Below, one piece after another: positions 54,633 through 63,717 of a DNA stretch of 64,000 bases. Position numbers and translations under genes: made by a program. Origin of the DNA: Halocalculus aciditolerans (lineage in GTDB: Archaea; Halobacteriota; Halobacteria; Halobacteriales; Halobacteriaceae); the NCBI RefSeq assembly GCF_014647475.1, contig NZ_BMPG01000002.1:248001-312000 (forward strand), read 5' to 3'. The notes below the pieces were generated by a model. The model was not told the DNA's origin. It saw only the letters and a list, made by a program, of their open reading frames with translations, and did no database searches. Position 1 is the stretch's first letter. Each line of letters starts with the position of its first letter.

Positions 54633-54966
54633 GCTGTCCGCTCCTTCGCGCCGAAGCCCTTAGCCGTTCGCCATATCGTGCCACTGACTCCCACCCCAGG
54701 GTAACGATTATTATCCCGGCGGGAACAGGTAGGAGTGAGTACCGATGACCCGCGAGACCCCATACATGCTCTTCGCCTCCCCGAAGAGTGGGGTCTCCGG
54801 CATCGGGACGCGCCCCACTGTCGCGAACGCGTAATCCGACGCGACCACCCTTGGTACGCGACGCGGGGCGCGCTTCTCCTGATTCATCGCGAGTAGCCGT
54901 CCCTGTGTCGCGTGCCGCTCCCGCGTGAGCCGGCACGCCACCGAGTTCGAGCCTCGGCGGGAGCCT
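54633..54966 (+). other. Gap with TATA box, strong hairpins and a 29-codon frame
   Basis: A GATTATTAT box (54709-54717) lies about 30 nt before an ATG at 54745; the frame 54745-54834 reads MTRETPYMLFASPKSGVSGI and ends TAA, preceded by AGGAG. The same DNA folds as GAGACCCCA/TGGGGTCTC (54754 and 54788 areas) with inner CTCTTCG/CGAAGAG. A second stem CGTGCCG/CGGCACG lies near 54919-54945. It may be a small protein, a leader for the gene at 54967, or a regulatory RNA; I cannot decide. Confidence 0.35.
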
Positions 54967-55251
54967 ATGGCAGCAGCCAACGCCGACAGACTGATCGCAG
55001 AGCTCACGGTCGAAATCTCGCGCAACGGTCGACAGGGCCTGGTCGAAGGCACGGAGGCCGTCCTCGCCGGCGTCGACGGCGTCCACGAGGTCGCGGACGT
55101 CCGCGTCCACCGGATTCGACCCGACCTGAACGCGCTCAGCGCCGAGGTCACCGTCGACCTCGTCGTCGACGCGGCGGACGAACGCGACCTCGCCGACGCG
55201 CTCGGCGAACGCTACGCCGTCCGCGCCGTCCGCGACATCGACCGCGGTTGA
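54967..55251 (+). CDS. Conserved hypothetical protein, 94 aa
   Basis: A small acidic alpha/beta protein (DRLIAELTVEISRNGRQGLV, DGVHEVADVRVHRIRPDLNA, EVTVDLVVDAADERDLADAL). The pattern suggests a ferredoxin-like fold. No family name can be given. ATG at 54967 was chosen because upstream codons lack acidic bias. It lies downstream of a structured leader and may be governed by it. Confidence 0.65.
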   Translation: MAAANADRLIAELTVEISRNGRQGLVEGTEAVLAGVDGVHEVADVRVHRIRPDLNALSAEVTVDLVVDAADERDLADALGERYAVRAVRDIDRG

Positions 55252-55330
55252 CGAACCGCACGCAGACCACACGCCAACACCTAATCCGATGACTCGACCG
55301 AACCCCCGACACGAACCGCACGCAGACCAC
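55251..55330. repeat. 20-bp perfect direct repeat
   Basis: ACGAACCGCACGCAGACCAC occurs at 55251-55270 and 55311-55330, exactly 60 bp apart. The first copy overlaps the end of the 94-aa gene and the second lies within the start of the small membrane gene. It may reflect a short duplication. Confidence 0.8.
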
Positions 55331-55489
55331 CCGACACGCACCGCACCGCCCGTGGTTGTCTCGCTCGGCCTCGCGCTCGCCGTCCCCGCGGTCGTCCTCG
55401 TGGCCCTCCTCCCGACTGCGGCGACGGCGGCGGCCGGCGCGGCGTTCACCGCCGGCACGGCCCTCGGCTTCGCCGCCGCCCGCCGATAG
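55289..55489 (+). CDS. Small membrane protein, 66 aa (tentative)
   Basis: Residues ~20-60 form two hydrophobic segments (VVVSLGLALAVPAVVLVALL, TAATAAAGAAFTAGTALGFA) after a Pro/His-rich N-terminus, ending AAARR. The frame is open from an ATG with normal codon use, but the N-terminal part is duplicated DNA. It may be a real small membrane protein or an artefact. Confidence 0.45.
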   Translation: MTRPNPRHEPHADHPTRTAPPVVVSLGLALAVPAVVLVALLPTAATAAAGAAFTAGTALGFAAARR

Positions 55490-55613
55490 CCTGACCGTCA
55501 CGCCCCGTGACGCGGGCCGCCCAGTGGCCACCGTTCTTTTATGACAGTAGAAATGAGTATATACTGCACTGACAACTCGGCGCGTCCGAGTCGTCACAGC
55601 CGTTTCCCCCCGA

Positions 55614-58600
55614 ATGCACGCACCCAACGCTTCACGGCGCGGAGCCCGCTCGCTCCGCGCGCTGGCCGTCGTCGCGTTGCTCGTCGCCACCGCCTTCGCG
55701 AGTGGCGCCGCGGTCGACACCACCACCGCCGCCGGGAGCACGTCGCCACCGGTCGCCGTCTACGAGGACGACTCGGGGACGCTCACGGCCGTCTACGGGA
55801 ACGGCACGACGCAGTCGCTCGGCGTCTCCCCGACCGTCGTCGGGCCGATGCGGAACCTCGACGACGACGGCGCGCTCGAAATCCCGTACACGACGTCGAA
55901 CGGCGAGCTCCGCGTCGTCGACACCGCGGGAGACACGGCGACGCTGGCGAGCGACGCGTCGTCGTCCGTGAAAACCCGACTCGGCGTCGGTGACTGGGAC
56001 GGAGACGGCACGCCGTCAGTCTTCTACACGACGTCGAACGGCAAGCTCGGGCGCGTCACACCGGGCGAGAGCGCGACGGTCGTCACCGGCCCGGACGGGA
56101 AGACGCTCGCGACGAACAGCCCCGTCGGCGTCGCGGACTTCGACGGCGACGGCGACGCGGACCTCGTCTACCTCGGAAGTTCGAGCACGGTGAAATACTA
56201 CGACGGACAGACGGTCGAGAGCACCGGGAACTCGAACCTCGGGTCGAACAACGGCATCGGCATCGGGCCGCCCGTCGACGTCGACGGCGACGGAACGGCC
56301 CGCGTGCCGCTCGCCACCGGGAGCAATAATATCGGCCTGATGGCGGCCGATGGCACGGTGACGACGCTCACGTCGAACGGCCCGGCCGCGAAGGCCGGCG
56401 TCGCCGGCGGGAACTGGACGGGCGATAGCGCGCCCGAGGTGCTCTTCGTCGGGACGAACGAGCGACTCCGCTGGGCGACGCTCGACGGCGAGACCGGCAC
56501 GGTCGACGACGCGAGCGGGACGCCGATCACGGTCACGGGAGCGCCGGGCGTCTCGCCCGCGACGCCCCCGCCCGAACCGCGCATCTCGAACTACGCCGTG
56601 ACGAACCCCGACGGCCGGACCATCCAGATGGCCTTCGATTCGAGCGACTCGCTCGCGAACGTCTCCGTCGCGGTCACGGACCCGGAGACGGACACGACGG
56701 TCGCGACCCTCACGGAGCGCGACTTCACGGCGAGCGGGAGCGCGCCGACTCACTACGAAGGGACCTACACGGCCGCGAGCGACGGCACCTACGCGGCGAC
56801 GCTCCAAACCGCCGCCGACGCCGACGGCGCTGACGGCGCAGACGGCGAGCGCGGAACCGTCGAAATTGCCACGCCGACCCCGACCGTCTCGAACGTGACG
56901 CTCACCGCCGTGAACGACGACGACGGCATCGTCGGCGACGGCGACGAACTCCGCGTGACCGCCACCGTCGCGAACGAGAGCGCGCTCGACAGCGTCGTCG
57001 CCACGGCGTCGTCGTTCGGCGTGGACTCCATCACACTCGACGACGCCAGCGGCGAGTACCGCGGGACGCTCGTCGTCGACGGGTCGAAGGCGACCAGCGG
57101 GAGTCACGCGGTCACGATCCGCGCGACGAACGAGTACGACCACACCGACCGCGCGACCTCGACCACCGTCAGAGTGGACGTGACCCCGCCGCGCGCGGAC
57201 GCCGGCCCGAATCGAACCGTCGAAGCGGGCACGTCCGTCGGCTTCGACGGCGACGGCTCCACGGACAACACCAACGTCGAGACCTACCGCTGGTCGTTCG
57301 GCGACGGCACGTCGGCGACCGGCCGAACCGCCACGCACACCTACGAGAACGCCGGGACCTACACGGCCACACTCACCGCAGTCGACGCCGTCGGCCAGAC
57401 GGACACGGACACCCGCACAATCACCGTCACCGACTCATCGACGACCACCACAACCACGACTACCGAACCCACAACGACTACCGAACCTACAACGACGACC
57501 ACAACGACTACCGAACCCACAACGACGTCTACGACGACCACCGAACCCACAACCACGACCACCGAACCCACAACCACGACCACCGAACCCACAACGACCA
57601 CGACGACCTCAACGACTACCGAACCCACAACGACCACGACGACCTCAACGACTACCGAACCCACAACGACCACGACGACCTCAACGACTACCGAACCCAC
57701 AACCACGACCACTGAACCCACAACCACGACCTCGACGACCACCGAACCGACGACGACCGCAACCGCTGAACCGACGACTACGACGCCCTCCACGACTACC
57801 GAGTCGACGACGACCACGACAACAACTCTAACCACCGACCCAACGACGACCGCTGAACCGACGCCAACCACGATAACGGAACCGACAGCGACCACGACGA
57901 CCGCCGAACCGACAGCGACCCCGACTACGGCTTCCGAACCAACGACGTCCACGACTACGACCGAGTCGACGACGACGACGACCGCCGAACCGACCACGAC
58001 GACCGAATCGACGACACCGGACGAGACCGGTTCCGATGGGTCGGATTCGAGCGGAACGGACTCGGGCGGAACGGACTCGGGCGGAACGGACTCGGGCGGA
58101 ACGGACTCGGGCGGGGCGCGTTCGACGAGTGAGACGGCTGATGGCGGGGCGGAGGACGTGGAGACGTCGGTCGTCGTGACGGAACGCGTTCGCGTGAACG
58201 TGACGCGGGCGAACGCCGGTGAGGCGGTCGCGGTGGACGTGCCGGCGAACGCGAGCGAGCGGGCGGGCGTCTCGCGGCTCGTGGTGACGCCGGAGCGGAA
58301 CGGGTCGTTCTCGCTCACCGCTCGGCGGCTCGCCGACGCGCCGGAGGACGCGGTGTCACTGGAAGCGCGCGCGGGTGTCGAGCCGGTGCGGTACGTCTCG
58401 GTTCGAAGTTCGCTCGACGCGGCGAACGTGTCCGGGACGACGCTCACACTCGACGCGAACGCGAGCGCGCTCGACGGCCGACAGGGGAACGTGGCGCTCT
58501 ACCGGCTGGAGAACGGGTCGTGGAGCCGATACGCCACCGAGCGAGTCGTCGCCGAGAACGGGACGGTGACGGTCAGGAGTCGCGTCCCCGCAACGGGTGT

Positions 58601-59015
58601 GTTCGCGCTCGCTTCGCGCGCCGCCGTCGTGAGCGTCACGGACGCGACGGTCGCGGATAGAACGGGCGACGAGGTCCTCGTCGCGGCGACGGTCCGGAAC
58701 ACCGGTCGCGTGATGGGCACGCGGTCGCTCGCGCTAACGGTGAACGGGACGGCCGTCGCGCGGGCGAACGTGACGGTCCCACCGGGAGAGACGCGCACCG
58801 TCCGGTTCAGCCGCGACGTCGCGGGGACCGGGCGGTACGCGTTCGCCGTGAACGACACGCGGGCCGGCGCGTTCAGCGTCACGAGAACCCCGGGGACGGC
58901 GACACCGACGCAGACGCCGGTGCGGAAGTCGGAAGGCGGGCTGTCCGCGGCGTTCTTCGGGACCGTGGCGATACTCGCGGGCGGTGCGCTCCTCGTCGCT
59001 CGCCGTCTGCGCTGA
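55614..59015 (+). CDS. Giant Thr-rich surface adhesin with FG-GAP-like and PKD domains
   Basis: A 1133-residue secreted protein. A signal peptide (residues ~15-35) precedes repeated FG-GAP/VCBS-like units rich in DGDG motifs (VGDWDGDGTPSVFYTTSNGK, VGVADFDGDGDADLVY, about 60-270) that suggest calcium binding. Two Ig-like regions follow, then a PKD domain (PRADAGPNRTVEAGTSVGFD, WSFGDGT, about 523-605). A Thr/Pro/Glu stalk (607-810), Gly/Asp/Ser repeats, a further beta domain and a C-terminal helix LSAAFFGTVAILAGGALLVA with Arg complete it. It is probably a cell-wall-anchored adhesin. The ATG at 55614 follows CCGTTTCCCCCCGA. O-glycosylation of the stalk is inferred. Confidence 0.85.
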   Translation: MHAPNASRRGARSLRALAVVALLVATAFASGAAVDTTTAAGSTSPPVAVYEDDSGTLTAVYGNGTTQSLGVSPTVVGPMRNLDDDGALEIPYTTSNGELRVVDTAGDTATLASDASSSVKTRLGVGDWDGDGTPSVFYTTSNGKLGRVTPGESATVVTGPDGKTLATNSPVGVADFDGDGDADLVYLGSSSTVKYYDGQTVESTGNSNLGSNNGIGIGPPVDVDGDGTARVPLATGSNNIGLMAADGTVTTLTSNGPAAKAGVAGGNWTGDSAPEVLFVGTNERLRWATLDGETGTVDDASGTPITVTGAPGVSPATPPPEPRISNYAVTNPDGRTIQMAFDSSDSLANVSVAVTDPETDTTVATLTERDFTASGSAPTHYEGTYTAASDGTYAATLQTAADADGADGADGERGTVEIATPTPTVSNVTLTAVNDDDGIVGDGDELRVTATVANESALDSVVATASSFGVDSITLDDASGEYRGTLVVDGSKATSGSHAVTIRATNEYDHTDRATSTTVRVDVTPPRADAGPNRTVEAGTSVGFDGDGSTDNTNVETYRWSFGDGTSATGRTATHTYENAGTYTATLTAVDAVGQTDTDTRTITVTDSSTTTTTTTTEPTTTTEPTTTTTTTTEPTTTSTTTTEPTTTTTEPTTTTTEPTTTTTTSTTTEPTTTTTTSTTTEPTTTTTTSTTTEPTTTTTEPTTTTSTTTEPTTTATAEPTTTTPSTTTESTTTTTTTLTTDPTTTAEPTPTTITEPTATTTTAEPTATPTTASEPTTSTTTTESTTTTTAEPTTTTESTTPDETGSDGSDSSGTDSGGTDSGGTDSGGTDSGGARSTSETADGGAEDVETSVVVTERVRVNVTRANAGEAVAVDVPANASERAGVSRLVVTPERNGSFSLTARRLADAPEDAVSLEARAGVEPVRYVSVRSSLDAANVSGTTLTLDANASALDGRQGNVALYRLENGSWSRYATERVVAENGTVTVRSRVPATGVFALASRAAVVSVTDATVADRTGDEVLVAATVRNTGRVMGTRSLALTVNGTAVARANVTVPPGETRTVRFSRDVAGTGRYAFAVNDTRAGAFSVTRTPGTATPTQTPVRKSEGGLSAAFFGTVAILAGGALLVARRLR
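57437..58110. repeat. Tandem repeats encoding the Thr-rich stalk and GTDSGG units
   Basis: The DNA is built of ACGAC/ACCGA-type words; a 36-nt unit (ACGACTACCGAACCCACAAC and following) is repeated three times near 57610-57700. A 15-nt unit GCGGAACGGACTCGG is repeated four times perfectly at 58051-58110, encoding GTDSG. Such tandems allow length variation by slippage or recombination. Confidence 0.8.
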
Positions 59016-59025
59016 CTCGGCGCGC

Positions 59026-59988
59026 TCACTCCCAGGTCGCGGCGACGTCGACGGCGACGGCGTCGAGAGCGTCGTCGGCGATGGTGACGTCGTCGGTGAG
59101 GCTGAGGAAGCCGTGCGCCATCTCCGGATAGTGGCGGTGCGTGACGTCCACGCCGGCGTCGACGAGGGCGTCGGCGTACGCGATGCCTTCGTCGCGGAGC
59201 GGGTCCGCGCCCGCCGTGACGACGGTCGCGGGCGGCAGCCCCGCGTAGTCGGGCGCGGCGAGCAGGTCCGCGTAGGGGTTGGCGGCGTCCACCGGGCTTC
59301 GGAGGTACTGCTCCCAGAACCACGCGACGTCGGCGCGGGTGAGGAGCGGGCCGTCCGCGTTCTCGACGTAGGACGCGCGGTCGAGGTCGGTCGACACCAT
59401 CGGGTAGAGGAGGAGCTGTCTGTCGACGGTCGGGCCATCCTCGCGGGCGCTCCGGCGGGCGACGGCGGCGGCGAGGTTCCCGCCGGCGCTCGTCCCCGCG
59501 ACCGCGAGCCGCGAGCCGTCCCCGCCGAAGGCGTCGGCGTTCTCGGCGACCCACTCCAGCGCCGCGTACGCGTCGTCGAGCGGCGTCGGGAACGGGTGTT
59601 CGGGCGCGAGTCGGTAGTCGACGGACGCGACGAGACACCCCGTCCGCGCGGCGAGTCGGCGGCAGACGCCGTCGATTGAGTCGAGCGTGCCGAGCGTCCA
59701 CCCGCCCCCGTGGTAGAAGACGAGGACGGGGACCGGCGTCTCCGCCGTGTCGCGGTAGAGGCGAACGGACACGTCGTCTTCGAGGGCTGCCGCGTCATCC
59801 GGGCGGCTCGCCTCGGTTTCGAAGGCGAGCGTGCGCGTGAACGCGACCTCGGGGTCGGTCTCCTCGGGCGTGAAGACGTCGTCTTCGACGCGCCGCGCGC
59901 ACTCCACGGAGAGCGCGTGCCACTCGGGGACGCCCGCGGCTTCGATGTCCGCGACGACCGCGGCGAGTTCGGAGTCGAGTTCGGCCAT
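59026..59988 (-). CDS. Alpha/beta hydrolase of the HSL/acetyl-esterase group
   Basis: A 320-residue esterase. VLVFYHGGGWTLG is the oxyanion HGGGW motif (about 87-91), GTSAGGNLAAAVA carries the nucleophile serine, and the aspartate and histidine lie in AGADPLRDEG and MAHGFLSL. The HSL family hydrolyses short-chain esters. ATG at 59988 gives MAELDSELAA. It lies convergent to the adhesin with a 10-bp gap. Confidence 0.92.
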   Translation of the reverse strand: MAELDSELAAVVADIEAAGVPEWHALSVECARRVEDDVFTPEETDPEVAFTRTLAFETEASRPDDAAALEDDVSVRLYRDTAETPVPVLVFYHGGGWTLGTLDSIDGVCRRLAARTGCLVASVDYRLAPEHPFPTPLDDAYAALEWVAENADAFGGDGSRLAVAGTSAGGNLAAAVARRSAREDGPTVDRQLLLYPMVSTDLDRASYVENADGPLLTRADVAWFWEQYLRSPVDAANPYADLLAAPDYAGLPPATVVTAGADPLRDEGIAYADALVDAGVDVTHRHYPEMAHGFLSLTDDVTIADDALDAVAVDVAATWE

Positions 59989-60012
59989 ACCGCCGGCGAC
60001 GGCGAGGAACCC

Positions 60013-60603
60013 CTAATAGACGCCGGGGACGAGGCGGTCGGGGACGCGCTCGCAGTAGTCGGCGTAGCCGTCGAGTTCCGCGCGGAGCGCGCGCTCTTCG
60101 ACGCGGATTCGGTAGCCGTAGGCGAGGCCGCCGGCGGCGACGGCGACGAGGAGCGCGGGCCACGTCCCGAACGCGAGCCCGAAGCCGACGAGCGCGAGCA
60201 GCCCGCCCGCGTAGGTCGGGTGGCGGACGACGCCGTACGGACCGTCGTCGACGACTCCCTGCCCGTCCCGGACGGTCACGACCCGCGAGAAGGCGTCGCC
60301 GAGAATCGCGACGCTGTACCAGCGGAGCGCGACCCCGCAGACCACGCAGGCGAGACCGACCGCGAAGAGCGGGACGGCGAGCGCGCCGAACGTCGCCCAC
60401 GCCGGCGCGCGCGGCCCGAGCGCGAATCCGACTGCGACGGACGCGGCGACGGCGGCGTAGATGCCGTGCTTCGAGCGCGCGTCGAGGTCCGGCCCGAGAC
60501 CGTCGTCGCGACGTACGGCGTCGGCGATTTCCGGAAGCGCGTAGAGCGCGTACGCGGCGTAGAAGGCGAACTGCGTCGGCGGACGGAAGGCGGGGAGGGT
60601 CAC
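60013..60603 (-). CDS. Isoprenylcysteine methyltransferase-like membrane protein
   Basis: A 196-residue protein with several membrane helices. The C-terminal signature DGPYGVVRHPTYAGGLL and RVEERALRAELDGYADYCE is that of ICMT/PEMT-like methyltransferases (SAM-dependent). In prokaryotes the substrate is usually unknown. The gene ends 24 nt before the esterase start on the same strand, so the two may be one transcription unit. Confidence 0.85.
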   Translation of the reverse strand: MTLPAFRPPTQFAFYAAYALYALPEIADAVRRDDGLGPDLDARSKHGIYAAVAASVAVGFALGPRAPAWATFGALAVPLFAVGLACVVCGVALRWYSVAILGDAFSRVVTVRDGQGVVDDGPYGVVRHPTYAGGLLALVGFGLAFGTWPALLVAVAAGGLAYGYRIRVEERALRAELDGYADYCERVPDRLVPGVY

Positions 60604-60649
60604 GGGTGTCCCGGGAAATCTGGTTCGCGTGACTTAGTGGTTCGGCCGG

Positions 60650-60772
60650 TTACGCGTCGTCTTCGGCCATCGCGGGCGTCCCGAAGGGGAGGCTGCCGAA
60701 GAGCGCGTAGTGGACGGCGGAGGCGATGAAGACGAGCAGTACGAGGAGCTTGAGTGCGCGTTTGACTCCCAT
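60650..60772 (-). CDS. Small membrane protein, 40 aa
   Basis: ATG at 60772 to TAA at 60650 encodes MGVKRALKLLVLLVFIASAV followed by HYALFGSLPFGTPAMAEDDA: one hydrophobic helix and an acidic end. A tiny membrane gene of this type is plausible next to the ICMT-like gene. No family can be named. Confidence 0.55.
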   Translation of the reverse strand: MGVKRALKLLVLLVFIASAVHYALFGSLPFGTPAMAEDDA

Positions 60773-60870
60773 GGGAAAGAGTTGGATAACGGAGCACTTA
60801 GGGACTGCGGCTTACGCGTCCGTCGACGCGTCCCGCAATCGGTTTGTGAGTGCCGCGCCGACCGCTGGAC

Positions 60871-62187
60871 ATGGCCGACGACTCCGACGGGAACGCGAAC
60901 GGCGACGCGGGCGACCCGAACCTCGACCTCGCCGACGCGCGCGACCGCGACGCGGAGCGCGCGCTCGCCGGCGTCGCGCGAGAGTTCACGACGCCGCCGG
61001 ACACCTACTACGTGGACGGGAACAGCCTCGGGCCGCTCTCGGACGGCGCGGCGGCGGGCATCGAGCGCGTGGTCGAGGAGTGGCGGACGCTCGGCATCGA
61101 CGGGTGGACGGCGGGCGAGCCGCCGTGGGTCGAGTTCGGCGAGCGCATCGGCGACCGGCTCGCCCCGCTCCTCGGCGCGCAGGGGCGCGAAGTCGTCGCC
61201 GCGAACTCGACGACGGTGAACATCCACGCGCTCGTCGGTACCTTCCTCGACGCCTGCGACGCCGACGAACCCACGGTGCTCGTGGACGAACTGAACTTCC
61301 CGACCGACCGGTACGCCGTCGTCGGCCAGCTCGAAGCCCGCGGCCTCGACCCCGCGGACTGCCTGAAGGTCGTCGCCTCGCCCGACCAGCGCATCGTCGG
61401 CGAGAACGACATCGAGGCCGCCATCGACGTCGAAGACCCCGACCTCGTCTTCCTCCCCAGCGTGCTCTACAAGAGCGGCCAGCGCCTCGACGTCGAGCGC
61501 ATCACGAGCTACGCGAAGGACGCCGGCGCGTACGTCGGCTGGGACCTCGCGCACTCCGTCGGCATCGTCCCCCACCACCTCGACGAGCACGGCGTCGACT
61601 TCGCCGTCTGGTGCGGCTACAAGTACCTCAACGGCGGCCCCGGCACGCTCGCGGGCCTCTACGTGAACGAACGCCACTTCGACCTCTCTCCCGCTCTGCC
61701 GGGCTGGTGGGGGAACGACCCCGACACGCGCTTCGACCTCGAACCGGTCCACGACCCCGCGCCGGGCGCGGCCCGCCACCAGATCGGCACCGTCCCCGTC
61801 CTCTCCGCCGCGTCGCTCCACGGCGCGCTCTCGGTCTACGACGACGTGGAGATGCGGGACGTCCGCGCGGACTCGCTCGCGCTCACGGACTACCTCGTCG
61901 ACCTCGTGGACGCCTACTTCGAGGACGTGACGGTCGGCACGCCCCGCGAGCACTCGCGGCGCGGCGGCCACGTCGCCCTCGAACACCCCGACGCCGACCG
62001 CGTGAGTCAGGCGTTGAAGGACCGCGGCGTCGTCGTCGACTACCGCCCGCCGAACGTGATTCGCGTCTGCCCCAACCCGTTCTACGTCACGCACGAGGAC
62101 GTCTGGCACGTCGCCGCAGAACTCCACGACATCCTCGACTCGGACGCCCACGAGGCGTACACGGCGCGGTCGGGCGGCGTCACGTAG
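60871..62187 (+). CDS. kynU: Kynureninase
   Basis: A 438-residue PLP enzyme. TYYVDGNSLGPLSDGA, ANSTTVNIHALVGTFLDACD, the PLP aspartate in YVGWDLAHSVG and the Schiff-base lysine in WCGYKYLNGGPG followed by RHQIGTVPVLSAA match kynureninase. It splits kynurenine or 3-hydroxykynurenine into (3-hydroxy)anthranilate and alanine in tryptophan breakdown. ATG at 60871 gives MADDSD; an upstream ATG adds seven residues. No kynurenine formamidase or dioxygenase is nearby. Confidence 0.93.
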   Translation: MADDSDGNANGDAGDPNLDLADARDRDAERALAGVAREFTTPPDTYYVDGNSLGPLSDGAAAGIERVVEEWRTLGIDGWTAGEPPWVEFGERIGDRLAPLLGAQGREVVAANSTTVNIHALVGTFLDACDADEPTVLVDELNFPTDRYAVVGQLEARGLDPADCLKVVASPDQRIVGENDIEAAIDVEDPDLVFLPSVLYKSGQRLDVERITSYAKDAGAYVGWDLAHSVGIVPHHLDEHGVDFAVWCGYKYLNGGPGTLAGLYVNERHFDLSPALPGWWGNDPDTRFDLEPVHDPAPGAARHQIGTVPVLSAASLHGALSVYDDVEMRDVRADSLALTDYLVDLVDAYFEDVTVGTPREHSRRGGHVALEHPDADRVSQALKDRGVVVDYRPPNVIRVCPNPFYVTHEDVWHVAAELHDILDSDAHEAYTARSGGVT

Positions 62188-62220
62188 TTGAGTCGATTAC
62201 GTCACCGGTCACGTCGCCGA

Positions 62221-63609
62221 TCACGTCGACGGCACCGGGAGCCGCACGGTGATCTCGTTTCCTGACTCCGTTCTGTCGAGCGAGACGCTGCCGTCGGAGA
62301 GTTCGACGGCCCAGCGCACGAGCCAGAACCCGAGGCCGCTCCCGTGGGAGAGCGCGTCCGCCTCGCGGTCCCCGAGCAGGACATCGATATCCTCGGAGGG
62401 GATCGGCGGCCCGCGGTCGGCGACCGTCAACGCGGCCATCTGTTCCTCGATGCGAACCGAGACGTCGACGGAGGGCTCGGCCCCGGTGGCGTGTGCGGCC
62501 GCGTTCTCGATGAACTCGACCGCGGCGAGGTCGAACCCCGCGACGCCGACGACGAGCGCCTCCTCGGGCGCGCACACGGCGACGTTCGCGTTCGGGTACT
62601 CCTGTTCGACTGACGCGACCGCCGCGTGCACGGTGTCCACGAGGTCGAAGGTCACTCGCGTCCCCGCCTGCGAGAGGAGGTTGACGATGTCGCGTTCTTT
62701 CTCCGCGGTCGCGAGGATGCTCCGGCAGATGCGCTCGATGGCGGTGGTGTGCTCGCGGACGTCGGGCGACCCGTTCTCGGCGGCGAGCTCCGCGCGCCCG
62801 ATGACGACGTTGAGTTCGTTCCGGAGGTTGTGCCGGAGGAGGCGATCCATCACTTGGAGCTGGCGCTCGCGCCGCCGCCGGTCCGTGATGTCGCGCGAGA
62901 ATCCGGTGACGCGCGCGACGTCGCCGTGCTCGACGACCGGCACGCCGCGCACCCACACCCACCGGGAGTAGTCTTGGGCCTCGTTCACGCGGTACTCGAT
63001 GTCCACCGTCTCGCCCGCGGAGAGGCGCGCCATCGCGGTGCGGACGCGCTCGCGGTCGTCCGGGTGGACGGCGTCGAGGAACGCCTCCGGGTCGTCATCG
63101 AGCGCCGACGGCGACAGCCCGTAGAGCGATTCGAACGCGTCGTTCAGGAACAGGACCTCGCCCCAGTCGGCGGTGAACATCCAGAGGACCTCGGACGTGT
63201 TCGCGGCGATTTCCTCCAGCCGGGTCTCGGTCTCGCGACGCGCGAACTCCGCTTCCTTCCGTTCCGTGATGTCGCGCGAGCTGACGACGTACCCGCCGAT
63301 TTCGGAGTTCGAGTGGTCGGCCATCCGGCTCTCCAGCCAGCGCCACCCGCCGTCGGCCGTCCGGTGGCGGTACTCGATGCCGGCGGGTTCCACGCTACCG
63401 TCGGCGGTGGCGAAGAACGCCGTTCGGACGCGCTCGCGGTCTCGGGGGTGGATGTAGTCGAAGGTGGCGTCGCCGACGAGGTCGTCGGGGTCGTAGCCCA
63501 GGATGCGTCGGACCGCACCGTTGACGTACTGGTAGGTCCCGGTATCGTCGAGAACGACGATTTTGTCCTGCGCCTCGTCGAGGAGGGCGCAGTGCTGGGC
63601 GCAATCCAT
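62221..63609 (-). CDS. PAS-domain sensor histidine kinase
   Basis: A 462-residue soluble kinase. Two PAS domains span about residues 5-120 ([20 protein letters not shown]) and 135-250 ([20 protein letters not shown]). The H box is [20 protein letters not shown] with phosphoacceptor histidine, and the ATPase has [15 protein letters not shown] (N box), [13 protein letters not shown] and [13 protein letters not shown] (G boxes). It has no membrane segment, so it senses an internal signal. No response regulator is adjacent, as is common in haloarchaea. The ATG at 63609 (MDCAQH) is chosen; longer frames upstream overlap the divergent gene. Confidence 0.88.
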   Translation of the reverse strand: MDCAQHCALLDEAQDKIVVLDDTGTYQYVNGAVRRILGYDPDDLVGDATFDYIHPRDRERVRTAFFATADGSVEPAGIEYRHRTADGGWRWLESRMADHSNSEIGGYVVSSRDITERKEAEFARRETETRLEEIAANTSEVLWMFTADWGEVLFLNDAFESLYGLSPSALDDDPEAFLDAVHPDDRERVRTAMARLSAGETVDIEYRVNEAQDYSRWVWVRGVPVVEHGDVARVTGFSRDITDRRRRERQLQVMDRLLRHNLRNELNVVIGRAELAAENGSPDVREHTTAIERICRSILATAEKERDIVNLLSQAGTRVTFDLVDTVHAAVASVEQEYPNANVAVCAPEEALVVGVAGFDLAAVEFIENAAAHATGAEPSVDVSVRIEEQMAALTVADRGPPIPSEDIDVLLGDREADALSHGSGLGFWLVRWAVELSDGSVSLDRTESGNEITVRLPVPST

Positions 63610-63717
63610 AGGCGGTTCTACACCCCCATTGTCCACCACCCGCAAAGAGTTTGCCGCCGGATACGTGTGAGGAAACGAACCGGTACTGCTTACTCGGTGG
63701 CGAGTACGCCTCGAACT

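Noticed and set aside
56016-57338. 440-codon minus-strand frame across the adhesin
   Set aside because: Arg-rich antisense shadow of the DGDG repeats.
57359-58447. Val-rich minus-strand frame over the Thr-rich stalk
   Set aside because: Antisense reading of the ACG-type tandem repeats gives artificial Val repeats; no signal or domain.
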